In this document: piece after piece, positions 1 through 8,865 of the stretch
Layout: every line of letters starts with the position of its first letter
Position numbering within the stretch: position 1 is the stretch's first letter
NCBI RefSeq assembly: GCF_014041995.1
Contig: NZ_CP059492.1
Span: forward strand, 372,001-436,000
Reading direction: 5' to 3'
DNA: 64,000 bases
DNA from: Changpingibacter yushuensis
GTDB lineage: Bacteria > Actinomycetota > Actinomycetes > Actinomycetales > Actinomycetaceae
The notes under the pieces: generated by a model
What the model was told of the DNA's origin: nothing
What the model saw: only the letters and a program-made list of their open reading frames with translations
The model's database searches: none
Position numbers and translations under genes: made by a program

Positions 1-4
1 AGCT

Positions 5-1405
5 GTGGACTATGTGTACTTCTCCAAGAAGACTCTTGCATTGAAGTACCTGACTCCCGGCCTCGTGTTCTTGCTGGTATTCCAGATCTTCGTCATTCTC
101 TACACAGGATACGTAGCACTCACCAACTACGGTGCGGGCCACATGGTAAACAAGAGCCAGGCCATTGACGCGATCCTCATGCAGAACACCCGCCGTGTTG
201 AGGGCACTGCCCAGTATCCTCTTGCGGTGGTACGCAACGGATCGGATCTGGGCTTTGCCATCATCGAAAATGATGAGGTGTTTGTGGGCACAGCCGACCA
301 ACCACTTGAGGCTGTTGATGGGGCCACAATCGACGGTACAAGAATTGCGGAGGTACCCGGCTGGGAGATCCTCTCAATGGGCGAAGTTACAGAGAATCAG
401 ACGGATGTTTTGGCCCTGCGTGTGCCTATCTCGGATGATTATGAAGCTGATGGGGCAATCGGAACTCAGACGGGAACCACAGGTTTCGTTTTCCGAAGTG
501 TTCTAACCTATGACGATTCCTCAGACGCACTGACGAACGAGGAGACCGGAACCGTCTACACCGCAAATGGAAGTACGGGTCAGTTCGAATCTGCCGACGG
601 CGAGACCCTCAATCCGGGCTGGCGCGTGTTCGTTGGGCTGGACAACTTCAAGGATGCCTTCGGAGACGGGCGCTATGCGGGTCCATTCGTCAAGGTGTTG
701 GTATGGACGTTCGCGTTCGCATTTCTTTCCGTAGCCACCACCTTCCTTCTGGGAATGGTGCTGGCCATGACGATGAATGATGAGAGAATGCGTGGCCGCA
801 AGTTCTATCGAACTATCATGCTCATGCCGTATGCGTTCCCAGCCTTCATGACGGCATTCCTCTTCGCGGGACTCCTGAACACCAAATACGGCTTCTTCAA
901 CGAAGTCTTGTTCGGGGGAGCAGCCATACCGTGGCTACAAGATCCGTGGTTGGCGAAGCTCTCAGTGTTGTTTGTGAACCTGTGGATGGGTTTCCCCTAC
1001 ATGTTCCTCATTTGTACCGGAGCTCTCCAATCCATCCCCTCTGATATGAACGAAGCCGCGAGAATCGATGGGGCCAACGGCTTCAAAGTTTGGCGCTACA
1101 TCACGATGCCGCAGCTCATGATTCAAGTGACTCCCCTTCTTATCTCTTCCTTCGCGTTTAACTTCAACAACTTCAACCTCATATACATGTTGACCAACGG
1201 TGGGCCACGCTTCGAGGATTCCTCGGTACCAGTTGGTTCCACCGACATTCTGATCTCGATGGTGTACCAGATTTCGGGCCTCTCCGGAGAAGCGAGTAGG
1301 AACTTCGGATTGGCATCCGCAATGTCCATCATCATCTTCATCATCGTGGGAGCTGTGTCCGCATACAGCTTCAAACGCTCCCGGTCCATGGAAGGAGCCC
1401 AATGA
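5..1405 (+). CDS. malF: maltose/maltodextrin-type ABC transporter permease MalF (5' end possibly off window)
   Basis: Integral membrane subunit of a binding-protein-dependent sugar ABC importer. The 466-residue reading frame begins with GTG at the very edge of the window, so the true start may lie upstream. After a first transmembrane segment (about 16-40) there is a long extracytoplasmic region (about 45-210), as in MalF, then a block of membrane helices (about 225-460). The EAA loop that contacts the ATPase is visible as EAARIDGANG near residue 348. The stop overlaps the start of malG by four bases (ATGA), so the two are translationally coupled partners. The binding protein and ATPase are not in the window. 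Maltose specificity is inferred from the MalF-like loop, the MalG partner and the nearby alpha-glucosidase. Confidence 0.85.
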   Translation: MDYVYFSKKTLALKYLTPGLVFLLVFQIFVILYTGYVALTNYGAGHMVNKSQAIDAILMQNTRRVEGTAQYPLAVVRNGSDLGFAIIENDEVFVGTADQPLEAVDGATIDGTRIAEVPGWEILSMGEVTENQTDVLALRVPISDDYEADGAIGTQTGTTGFVFRSVLTYDDSSDALTNEETGTVYTANGSTGQFESADGETLNPGWRVFVGLDNFKDAFGDGRYAGPFVKVLVWTFAFAFLSVATTFLLGMVLAMTMNDERMRGRKFYRTIMLMPYAFPAFMTAFLFAGLLNTKYGFFNEVLFGGAAIPWLQDPWLAKLSVLFVNLWMGFPYMFLICTGALQSIPSDMNEAARIDGANGFKVWRYITMPQLMIQVTPLLISSFAFNFNNFNLIYMLTNGGPRFEDSSVPVGSTDILISMVYQISGLSGEASRNFGLASAMSIIIFIIVGAVSAYSFKRSRSMEGAQ

Positions 1406-2340
1406 TGAGCGATACGTCAGTTTCTAACGGAGTTCTTCTGGGCAACCCGAATGCACCCAAAGTGACCACGCCGGATACGCCACGTCACAGGATGGCGTTT
1501 GGCCGCTGGTTCAAGGAGATCGGCTTCCGGCACGTCATTGGCGTCATCGCCGTGATCTACTCCGTGTTCCCAATCCTTTTCATCATCTCCGCGGCTTTTG
1601 ACCCACGCACGGGCCTCACACTCAGCAACGATTTGTTCTCACAGTTCAGCTTGGAGAACTTCACAAGCCTCTTCAACGACACTATGTTCTGGCGCTGGTT
1701 CGCTAACACTCTAGAGATTGGCATCTTCAGCGCTCTGGGCACTGTACTGATGGGAGCAGCTGCGGCGTACGCCTTTTCACGCTACCGGTTCTCTGGCAGA
1801 AAGCAGGGCCTGCTGGTGCTCATGGTGGTGCAGATGTTCCCGCAGCTGCTCGCATTCGTTGCAGTGTTCTTGCTGCTCATGACGCTGGGAGATGTGGTGC
1901 CAGCGCTGGGATTGAACTCAAAGATGGCGCTGATCTGTGTGTACTGGGGCGGCGCGTTGGGTGCAAACACCTTCCTCATGTACGGCACATTCAACTCCAT
2001 TCCATTGGAGTTGGATGAGGCAGCGAAGCTTGATGGAGCATCACATTCGCAGATCTACTGGACCATCATCCTTCCACTTGTCACACCGATCCTGGCGGTT
2101 GTGGGCCTGCTGGCATTCATCGGTGCTTTCAATGATTTCGTGCTGGCCAACACGGTGCTTTCGGGACGGGCCAACTGGACGCTTGCCATCGGCATGAATC
2201 AGTGGGTTGGTGGCAATGAGCGATCGTGGGAGTGGTTTGCTCCGGGAGCCCTGATCGCCGCCGTACCGATTCTGCTGGTGTTCCTGTTCTTGCAGCGTTA
2301 CATCGTGGCAGGGCTGACGGGCGGATCAGTAAAAGGCTGA
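1402..2340 (+). CDS. malG: maltose/maltodextrin-type ABC transporter permease MalG
   Basis: Second permease of the sugar ABC importer, 312 residues, close to the usual MalG length. A hydrophilic N-terminus of about 40 residues precedes six predicted membrane helices. The cytoplasmic EAA motif reads DEAAKLDGAS near residue 205, and the C-terminus ends in a short basic/glycine tail, as in other MalG proteins. It overlaps malF by four bases and is followed 15 bases later by a strong inverted repeat that should end the operon. Function by family: forms the translocation channel with MalF and binds the ATPase in the membrane. Confidence 0.88.
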   Translation: MMSDTSVSNGVLLGNPNAPKVTTPDTPRHRMAFGRWFKEIGFRHVIGVIAVIYSVFPILFIISAAFDPRTGLTLSNDLFSQFSLENFTSLFNDTMFWRWFANTLEIGIFSALGTVLMGAAAAYAFSRYRFSGRKQGLLVLMVVQMFPQLLAFVAVFLLLMTLGDVVPALGLNSKMALICVYWGGALGANTFLMYGTFNSIPLELDEAAKLDGASHSQIYWTIILPLVTPILAVVGLLAFIGAFNDFVLANTVLSGRANWTLAIGMNQWVGGNERSWEWFAPGALIAAVPILLVFLFLQRYIVAGLTGGSVKG

Positions 2341-2355
2341 CATCCTGTGCGATGC

Positions 2356-2403
2356 CGCGAGGGTGGCCGCGTTCCCAGTGGGGGGAACGCGGCCACCCTC
2401 GCG
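2356..2403. terminator. bidirectional hairpin terminator between malG and the ROK kinase
   Basis: A perfect 21-bp inverted repeat (2356-2376 with 2383-2403, six-base loop) sits between the convergent ends of malG (2340) and the ROK kinase (2409). A short TTT follows on the + strand. The length and position fit a shared terminator. Confidence 0.85.
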
Positions 2404-2408
2404 TTTCC

Positions 2409-3338
2409 CTAGCTGAGTGCCGCAACTCCGCGCAGCGGCAGCATGTCTTGGGCAAGCACCAACGCGCCAATCACGCCGGCGTCGTCGCCCAACTCAGGTA
2501 TGACAACGAACTCTTCGGGAGCACGGAAGGATGGATGATCCTCGCCTAGGTACCCCGCTATGAGAGTGCGGTAGTCCTTTCGAACTGCGTCAAGCAAACG
2601 CGGCGTCTTCATGACGCCGCCACCAATGACGATCCGTTCCGGGGCCGTGGCTAGCGTGATGGTCACCAAGAGCTGGGCAATGTAGTAACCCACCACCAAC
2701 TCCTCCACCTCAGTGACTAGACCCATTCTGCGTTCAGCAATGGCTGGGCCCGATGCGAGCCCTTCGAGGCAGTCACCGTGGTAGGGGCAATTGCCCTTGA
2801 AATGGTCCTCGGGATGCCGGCGCACAACGATATGGCCAAGCTCTGGGGTTCCGTGCCCTGTGACGAGCCGGCCTTCCACCATAAGCCCCACGCCGATCCC
2901 GGTGCCCACCGTTACATAGGCAGCATTGGCCATGCCCTGGGTGGCACCGAAGGCGGTTTCTCCGAGCAGTGATCCACTCACATCCGTCACAAAGTTCATC
3001 GGGATGGGTCCGGTGGTGTTCGCCGACCTGCGGAAGGTCGTGAGTCCGCCAATCATGGTAGTCAAATCAGTGTCAGTCCAACCCGGTTTGGGTGTGCACG
3101 TGATGGTGCCAAACGTTGCAGAGTCTGCAGACGTGTCCAGCGGACCGAACGATGCCACACCGATCGCCTCGATCGATTCGTGCTGATGATTGCGCGCGAG
3201 GAACTCGTAAATGTCTCCCAAAGTAGAGTCCGGATCACGCGTGGGAATGCGCACGCTATCGATTATCTGCGTGGGATCGTTGCTTTGCGCTACAGCGCAG
3301 AAGCACTTAGTGCCGCCGGTTTCAATGCCAGCAATCAT
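2409..3338 (-). CDS. ROK-family sugar kinase (fructokinase/glucokinase type)
   Basis: ATP-dependent hexose kinase of the ROK family, 310 residues. The N-terminal phosphate-binding motif GIETGGTKC (about 4-12) and the later GTGIGVG are present. The zinc-binding stretch ELGHIVVRRHPEDHF-KGNCPYHGDCLEG supplies the usual His and Cys ligands. This version of the motifs resembles bacterial ROK fructokinases more than glucokinases, but the substrate cannot be settled by eye. The start is placed at 3338 because a GGAAGGGCG-type ribosome-binding site precedes it; the frame stays open 20 codons further without support. It is convergent with malG and may phosphorylate sugars released by the maltose pathway. 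Confidence 0.85.
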   Translation of the reverse strand: MIAGIETGGTKCFCAVAQSNDPTQIIDSVRIPTRDPDSTLGDIYEFLARNHQHESIEAIGVASFGPLDTSADSATFGTITCTPKPGWTDTDLTTMIGGLTTFRRSANTTGPIPMNFVTDVSGSLLGETAFGATQGMANAAYVTVGTGIGVGLMVEGRLVTGHGTPELGHIVVRRHPEDHFKGNCPYHGDCLEGLASGPAIAERRMGLVTEVEELVVGYYIAQLLVTITLATAPERIVIGGGVMKTPRLLDAVRKDYRTLIAGYLGEDHPSFRAPEEFVVIPELGDDAGVIGALVLAQDMLPLRGVAALS

Positions 3339-3504
3339 GGAGCGCCCTTCCGAATGGCGAGGTGGAAACGGAACCTTGGTCCATTCTATTGAACGCATTG
3401 ACTACGTGGTATCGAAGAAAGTGGGACACGTGCAGCCGCAGCGCCCACCAGTGTGACCGCATTGGGTTCGTGGTATCCAAGTATTCGATGGCAGGTGTGG
3501 GTGA

Positions 3505-3518
3505 CGACGACGTCGTCG
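3505..3518. promoter_or_regulatory. 14-bp perfect palindrome in the divergent intergenic region
   Basis: CGACGACGTCGTCG is a perfect palindrome between the ROK kinase and the nitroreductase, about 65 bases before the nitroreductase promoter. A shorter version (ACGACGTCGT) lies at 28273-28282, upstream of fruR. It may be an operator, but similar strings also occur inside genes, so the role is uncertain. Confidence 0.3.
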
Positions 3519-3583
3519 CCAAACACTGCGGCGGCCCTAGGTGGCATGCACAACAGTATTGCCGGATTTAGTTGAAGCCTTAA

Positions 3584-3589
3584 TAAAAT
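3584..3589 (+). promoter_or_regulatory. -10 element of a probable leaderless promoter (nitroreductase)
   Basis: TAAAAT lies exactly six bases before the GTG start at 3596, so transcription should begin at or next to the start codon. No Shine-Dalgarno sequence is present. A weak TTGCCG (3559-3564) may serve as -35. Confidence 0.6.
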
Positions 3590-3595
3590 GGTCAC

Positions 3596-4192
3596 GTGAC
3601 TACACGTGAAAATAGCAGCGTAACCGCTGATCAGATCTTTTTTGATGCACGCACGGCAGTGCGGTTCCAAGAGGAGCACATCGACTCATCCGTTGTGGAC
3701 TCGATCTACGACACGATCAAGTTTGGCCCCACCGCCATGAACGGAGTTCCGCTCCGCTTGACTGTGGTGGAAAGTGCGGCCGAACGCGATGCGCTCATTG
3801 AACGCATGAACCCGGGTAACCGTGAGAAGACGGCATCGGCACCAATCCTCGTCGTCGTCTCTGCCAACATTGACTGGCATGAGACACTCACCCGCACCGC
3901 ACCCTTCATGGACAACCCCGTGGAGATGTTCAAAGACGCTGAGCAGATGCGGCGTTCCTCGGCGCGGACCAATGGAGCACTGCAGATGGGCTACTTCATC
4001 CTTGCCGCCCGGGCCACTGGCTTGGATGTTGCTCCCATGACCGGATATGACGCAGCGGCCGTGACTGAACATTTCCTGCCGTCTGGCCGGGAGGAGCTTC
4101 TCGCTGTTATTGCACTCGGGCACCGCGACGTGGAGCTCGACTTCCCTCGTATGCCGCGCCTCGCGGCCGAGGAAGCTGTCCGCCACGCCTGA
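3596..4192 (+). CDS. nitroreductase-family protein, RutE (malonic semialdehyde reductase)-like
   Basis: FMN-dependent oxidoreductase of the nitroreductase fold, 198 residues, the usual RutE/HadB length. Visible family features are FFDARTAVRF near the N-terminus, the FMN-contact region KFGPTAMNGVPLRL (about 42-55), and the C-terminal half LQMGYFILAARATGLDVAPMTGYD typical of the RutE subgroup. RutE reduces malonic semialdehyde in pyrimidine breakdown, but no other rut gene is nearby, so the true substrate is unknown. The GTG start is chosen because TAAAAT ends six bases upstream, implying a leaderless transcript. The last codons and stop lie in a 22-nt tandem duplication. Confidence 0.82.
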   Translation: MTTRENSSVTADQIFFDARTAVRFQEEHIDSSVVDSIYDTIKFGPTAMNGVPLRLTVVESAAERDALIERMNPGNREKTASAPILVVVSANIDWHETLTRTAPFMDNPVEMFKDAEQMRRSSARTNGALQMGYFILAARATGLDVAPMTGYDAAAVTEHFLPSGREELLAVIALGHRDVELDFPRMPRLAAEEAVRHA

Positions 4193-4222
4193 GGTACGTG
4201 TTCGCCACGCCTGACATATGTG
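4179..4222. repeat. 22-nt tandem duplication spanning the nitroreductase stop codon
   Basis: Two 22-nt units (4179-4200 and 4201-4222) share 18 of 22 positions, including CGCCACGCCTGA, which carries the stop codon. The second copy is untranslated spacer before the next gene. Confidence 0.75.
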
Positions 4223-4248
4223 GCTGCGACCGCTGATGCCCGATCCAC

Positions 4249-4254
4249 TACAGT
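4249..4254 (+). promoter_or_regulatory. -10 element of a probable leaderless promoter (membrane protein at 4262)
   Basis: TACAGT lies seven bases before the ATG at 4262, with no Shine-Dalgarno sequence between them. Confidence 0.5.
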
Positions 4255-4261
4255 CAGAGCC

Positions 4262-5257
4262 ATGACTGAACCAGATGGATCGCGGCCTGCGGGCGCATGG
4301 TGGCGTAGCGCCGTGGCCGGACTAGCTATAGTGTTGGCTGGCTGCGGCGTTGCGACATCTTCATTGGCCCTGTGGGCTCACCACATGATTGCCGACGCCG
4401 ATGCCTACGCACGTACCGTTGCACCCCTAGCATCCGACCCGTCCGTGCAAGATGCTGTAGCTGATGCTGTTGGAAGACTTGTGGTGGATTCCGTAGATAT
4501 TGAGGGGCTTGCTAATCAAGCAGCACAAGCAAGCGGTGCCTCCAACATCACGACTGCCGCTATCCAAGCCCTCGCCGCGCGCCTAGCTCAGACTGCTGAG
4601 GACCAGATCCGCTCTACCACCCAATCGTTGGTGAGCAGCCCACAGTTCCCTGCGTTATGGGAATCAGCAAATCGGGTTGCCCACGAGCAAGTGGTTTCAC
4701 GCTTGGTGCATTCTGACGGCAGCGCTTTGGGGATTTCGGCCGGGACAGTCACGTTAGATGTGCAGCCCATCGTGAGTGAGCTGCGCGAACAACTTGTGGC
4801 TGCCAATGTGCTTGGCGCTTCGCTCATCCCGGATACCACTGGCACAGTCACGATCATCCAATCTGATGCCCTGGCACAGGCGGAGAAGGCAATTGCCATT
4901 CTCAACGACGTAGCGCGGTGGCTTCCATGGGCCACACTGGGGCTCATAGCGAGCGCGGTGTTGTTAGCTCGCAATCGACTCCGAGGTGTGGCGGGTCTTG
5001 GCCTCAGTGTTGCGGTCTTCTCGGGCCTCGTCTTGGCGGGTATGTCATGGGGAGTTCGGTCGCTTACGGATATGGACTTCGCTGCCGGGATCGATCCCGG
5101 CATCATCTACCAGTTGATTTCAGAACCGCGAACAGTGGCGATCTGGACGAATTTGGGCGCCGTGGCCGTGTTTGTGATTGCTTCTGCATTCGAGCATATG
5201 CGTTGCCGCACCCAGCGAGCGCCTCGGGTTCAGGGCGATTACAGGTCTGAATCCTGA
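4262..5257 (+). CDS. conserved actinobacterial membrane protein of unknown function
   Basis: A 331-residue protein I recognise only as a type common in actinobacteria. A short cytoplasmic N-terminus is followed by a membrane segment (about 17-40, AVAGLAIVLAGCGVATSS). A long extracellular alpha-helical, alanine-rich region (about 45-210) begins with DADAYARTVAPLASDPSVQ. Three C-terminal membrane segments follow (about 220-320). No catalytic motif is visible. The ATG at 4262 is preferred over the in-frame GTG at 4220 because a TACAGT -10 box lies seven bases upstream. Its 3' end overlaps the convergent hydrolase gene by 19 bases. Confidence 0.7.
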   Translation: MTEPDGSRPAGAWWRSAVAGLAIVLAGCGVATSSLALWAHHMIADADAYARTVAPLASDPSVQDAVADAVGRLVVDSVDIEGLANQAAQASGASNITTAAIQALAARLAQTAEDQIRSTTQSLVSSPQFPALWESANRVAHEQVVSRLVHSDGSALGISAGTVTLDVQPIVSELREQLVAANVLGASLIPDTTGTVTIIQSDALAQAEKAIAILNDVARWLPWATLGLIASAVLLARNRLRGVAGLGLSVAVFSGLVLAGMSWGVRSLTDMDFAAGIDPGIIYQLISEPRTVAIWTNLGAVAVFVIASAFEHMRCRTQRAPRVQGDYRSES

Positions 5258-6879
5258 AGTATTGCCAGCTGAGCCACGAGGCGGTTGGTATCTGAATCCG
5301 TCCATCCCTCCGAGGGTAGGATCTGCGCCCACGCGCGCGCCGGGCTTTGCCCAAACTCGTGGCCTTGGCCGTCGGGTACTCCAGGAGCAACCAGATCGCC
5401 ACCGATCTGCAGCATTGTGATGACTGGCATCCAGAACATGTGGTCCGGAACCCCCGTGCCACGGGTTTCGCTCAAGAAGTCTGGGCGCTGATACACGGTG
5501 GCGAAGTCCAGCCACGTGATGGGGTCGTTCGCATGCTGTAGGTAGCCCACCCGCGGCTCTTCCCACGTGCCGTCCCCGTCCCATGTGTCTCCGGACTCGG
5601 AGAATCGAACCGTTTGCCCGCCTTCGAATACGGGCAAAGAGGCGAGCGATCCAGAATCGCGGTGAGTTGTGAAGGTGTTCCACAAGGTGTTGTTGGCAGT
5701 GGGACCTACCCATAGAACGCCGGAGGTACGTGAGGCGATGTCTTGAGCGCCGGAGAATGCCGCTTCGCCGCCGAATGAGCCGAGGCTTTCTCCACTCACC
5801 ACCAGCTTGGGCCGCGAATCCTCAGGCAAGGTCAGCCAGTATGCATATACCGCTTCGAAGAGGGAGCGCCCGGCGTCTTGGGCACGCGCGCCGTCGACCA
5901 AGAATGATACCCAACTGGGTAGGTATGAGTACTGAATACTGACGGTGGCGGTGTTTCCACCCCACATGTACTCGAGTGCGCGGGCCGAGTTCTCGTTGAC
6001 CCAGCCGCGCCCAGTTCCAGTGGCCACGTTGATGACGGCACGATTGAAGGCACCGGTGCGAACCAGCTCTTCAACTGCGGTGTTTGCTTGAGCCTGCAGA
6101 TCCGATGATCCCTCGCTGCCCACGTACACGCGGATCGGCTGAACGGCATCTTCTCCGGTGAACTCTGAGATCGCATCGTCTGTTGGTGCGTTCGCAATGA
6201 ACACTCTGCCCTGACGTCCTAAGCTCTCCCACGTGACGAGCGATCCAGGCCCGGCCGATAGCTCGCTTTCCTCTGGAGCGGCGACGTCCGTGGAGAATTC
6301 GTCATTGATTGCTAGGAACAGTTTGTCCAGGGTTCCACCGATTTGGCCGACGACGACGGCGTTGACCAGTACCACCACGATCCATACGGTGGCGATGCTT
6401 CCAACCGCAATGGAGACGCGCGGCGGCAAGAGGCGGGAAATCTGACGGGAAAGGAAGCGGCCGAACTTGCGCACTGCACGGCACAGCATGAGGAGCAGAG
6501 CGAAGAGCACAAGCCCCAGCACCACTGTGATGGGGATGTCCCATATGGATGCAGAAGGCATCCCAACCTCTGCGCGTTGGTCCTGCTGCCATCTGCGGGA
6601 GACAAAGAGCAAGATGATTGAGCCAATGACGCCAACAACAGCGAACACCTTCCACGCAATACGGCGTGTGCGTTCGCCGATGCGGGGATCGTGAAGTAGC
6701 CAACCCAAGAACGCGCCTAATCCGTATCCCAAGATAGCGGCCACGGCCGATACCAGAGCTTGGACGGCACCGGCACGTGGAAGCAATGAGGGCGTCAATG
6801 CGAACCACGCGGCGACCAATGCGAAGGTGGCTGGCATGAAGGGCATGCGGAATGGTCGGAATACAGGTGGGTGCGTCAT
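5239..6879 (-). CDS. membrane-anchored alpha/beta hydrolase (Abhydrolase_9 family)
   Basis: A 546-residue protein with an N-terminal multi-helix membrane region (about 10-200, including the family signature TPSLLPR) and a C-terminal alpha/beta-hydrolase domain (about 240-545). The nucleophile elbow is VSGESLGSFGGE, with Ser as the likely catalytic residue. This matches the paired Abhydrolase_9_N and Abhydrolase_9 domains, widespread in actinobacteria and of unknown substrate. The start at 6879 is supported by GGAG four to five bases upstream; the frame is open 32 codons further without a ribosome-binding site. The 3' end overlaps the convergent membrane-protein gene by 19 bases, and no separate terminator is seen. 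Confidence 0.82.
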   Translation of the reverse strand: MTHPPVFRPFRMPFMPATFALVAAWFALTPSLLPRAGAVQALVSAVAAILGYGLGAFLGWLLHDPRIGERTRRIAWKVFAVVGVIGSIILLFVSRRWQQDQRAEVGMPSASIWDIPITVVLGLVLFALLLMLCRAVRKFGRFLSRQISRLLPPRVSIAVGSIATVWIVVVLVNAVVVGQIGGTLDKLFLAINDEFSTDVAAPEESELSAGPGSLVTWESLGRQGRVFIANAPTDDAISEFTGEDAVQPIRVYVGSEGSSDLQAQANTAVEELVRTGAFNRAVINVATGTGRGWVNENSARALEYMWGGNTATVSIQYSYLPSWVSFLVDGARAQDAGRSLFEAVYAYWLTLPEDSRPKLVVSGESLGSFGGEAAFSGAQDIASRTSGVLWVGPTANNTLWNTFTTHRDSGSLASLPVFEGGQTVRFSESGDTWDGDGTWEEPRVGYLQHANDPITWLDFATVYQRPDFLSETRGTGVPDHMFWMPVITMLQIGGDLVAPGVPDGQGHEFGQSPARAWAQILPSEGWTDSDTNRLVAQLAILQDSDL

Positions 6880-7008
6880 GTCACTCCGATGCGCGGTGGG
6901 CGGGCCTAACGGATAATCAGTGCCCTCTGGCGGAATCTTATCGCGGCTTGGCGCCGGAATGCCCGGCGGGGACATTGGCCAGAACGGATGTCAGCCGATG
7001 GGCTCAGT

Positions 7009-8709
7009 TCACGCTTCCAGCCAAACTGTGGTGTGGCCAGGCAGGACGCCGCGCTCCAAGGAGTCGCCACACTGGTTCGAGGCCACAAGCACATCTCCGC
7101 TAGGTAACTTTACAGGCGCTGCGTTGAAATTGGTCACCACGTGCCAGCCGCCCGGCCGTGCGAAATGAAGCACGCCCGCCTCCGAATCGATCCATTCGAG
7201 CTGTTCATCACTCACCAGTTGGTGGCGCAACGCGAGCGCTCGGCGATACAGAGAGAGGGTGGACTCTTGATCCTCCCGCTCTGCCTCAACGGATCGTTGC
7301 GCATACCAGCTGGGCTGCGGAAGGTGTGAGGCGGCGTCGTCGGCAGAAAAGCCAAACGTGTTACCCGTGGCGCTCCATGGCAGTGGCACGCGGCAACCAT
7401 CACGGCCTACCTCGCGCCCTTCCGAACGGAAGTAGGCGGGGTCTTGACGGGTGGTAGCAGGAAGGTCGCCCACCTCCTGCAGGCCGAGTTCCTCGCCTTG
7501 GTAGAGGTACACGGATCCGGGTAGACCCATGATGAACAATGTGGCGGCTTGGGCACGGCGCAATCCTCCGGCGGCGTCAATGGTCGCTAGATCGCCACCC
7601 GCCATCAGCCAATCGTTCCCTGTGGTGTGGGATCGGGTCGGATTCTCCGATTCTGGAATCCCGTACCGGGTGGCGTGGCGAACCACGTCATGGTTGGACA
7701 ACACCCACGTGGATGAAGAACCAAACCGTTCGGCGTCCTCTAGGTTGCTTGTCACTACCTTCTTGAACTCGGAAGCGTCGAAGCGAGCCAACAAGAGATC
7801 GAAGTTGAACGCTTGCCCCAGTTCATCGGTTGAGGCGTAGGGTGCCCGGCGATGATCTGGAACCCAGGCTTCTGCTACGGCAAATCGGGGCGGTTCGTAC
7901 TGGTTGAAGAGTGCTCGCCATTCCTTGTAGATCTCATGCACCTCGTCGCGATCGGTGGTGGGGTGCTTTCCGTCTTCGAAGAACTCACCCGGCTCGCCGG
8001 GGTCCTTGATGACGTCATAGGCTGGATCGAGATTCTTGGCGAGGCCGTGTGCCACGTCGATTCGGAAACCATCTACTCCTCGATCAGCCCAGAATCGTAA
8101 CGTTTCGAGGAACTCTGCGTGCACATCGGGGTGTTTCCAGTTCCAATCTGGCTGCTCCTTGGCAAACGTATGGAAGTACCACTGGCCAGGCGTTCCGTCA
8201 GGCTCCGTGATGCGCTCCCATACGATGCCACCAAACATAGCTGGCCACGTGCTGGGTGGAAGCTCTCCATCTTTACCGCGTCCATCGCGGAAAATATAGC
8301 GCTCGCGTTCTAGGGAGCCCTTTCCCGCTGCAACGGCCTCCTTGAACCACCGGTGCTGGTCAGAGGAGTGATTGGGCACGATGTCCACCACAAGCTTGAT
8401 ACCTGCATCGTGCAACGCCTGCGTCATGACATCGAAGTCAGCGAGGGTTCCGATGCGTGGATCTACGTTGCGGTAATCATCCACATCGTAGCCACCATCG
8501 GCCAAGGCAGAGGGATAAAACGGACTCAGCCACACAGCATCGATCCCGAGTTCCGTGAGATAGGGAACGCGTGATGTGATTCCAACGAGATCACCAATGC
8601 CGTCACCGTTTGAATCGGCAAAGGAACGCGGATAAATCTGGTATGTCACGGCATTGCGCCACCAAGTGGCGGAATCGTGGGCGGACTCGCGGGTAGCGGT
8701 CTGAGTCAT
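7009..8709 (-). CDS. GH13 alpha-glucosidase / oligo-1,6-glucosidase type
   Basis: Cytoplasmic glycoside hydrolase of family GH13, 566 residues, the usual length for alpha-glucosidases of the MalL/AglA group. The N-terminus WWRNAVTYQIYPRSFADSNGDGIGDL is the classic first strand. The catalytic residues appear as the nucleophile Asp in GFRIDVAHG (about 218), the acid/base Glu in VAEAWV (about 280) and the third Asp in LSNHDVV (about 341). The start at 8709 is chosen for a GAGAGG ribosome-binding site and because the GH13 core begins right after it. It is divergent from a ROK-type repressor, which probably controls it, and complements the malFG transporter by splitting imported maltose or maltodextrin. 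Confidence 0.92.
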   Translation of the reverse strand: MTQTATRESAHDSATWWRNAVTYQIYPRSFADSNGDGIGDLVGITSRVPYLTELGIDAVWLSPFYPSALADGGYDVDDYRNVDPRIGTLADFDVMTQALHDAGIKLVVDIVPNHSSDQHRWFKEAVAAGKGSLERERYIFRDGRGKDGELPPSTWPAMFGGIVWERITEPDGTPGQWYFHTFAKEQPDWNWKHPDVHAEFLETLRFWADRGVDGFRIDVAHGLAKNLDPAYDVIKDPGEPGEFFEDGKHPTTDRDEVHEIYKEWRALFNQYEPPRFAVAEAWVPDHRRAPYASTDELGQAFNFDLLLARFDASEFKKVVTSNLEDAERFGSSSTWVLSNHDVVRHATRYGIPESENPTRSHTTGNDWLMAGGDLATIDAAGGLRRAQAATLFIMGLPGSVYLYQGEELGLQEVGDLPATTRQDPAYFRSEGREVGRDGCRVPLPWSATGNTFGFSADDAASHLPQPSWYAQRSVEAEREDQESTLSLYRRALALRHQLVSDEQLEWIDSEAGVLHFARPGGWHVVTNFNAAPVKLPSGDVLVASNQCGDSLERGVLPGHTTVWLEA

Positions 8710-8865
8710 GAGATGGCCTCTCTGCCTTCTGTGGGTGATGCGCGGGCTGTTCGCTGGGCCGGTTGAGGCGGCGGGCGAAATCCGGACGGCGGCGGCTTGT
8801 GCTTGTAGGCTTTTGCGCAAGTTGCATTTCGACGTCATCTTTATCCTATATAGGTCCCGGTGTAA
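8710..8865. promoter_or_regulatory. divergent control region of the alpha-glucosidase and the ROK repressor
   Basis: 156 bases between divergent starts. An AT-rich TATCCTATATAGG (about 8842-8854) is the best candidate for overlapping promoter and operator. No longer dyad is evident. Confidence 0.4.
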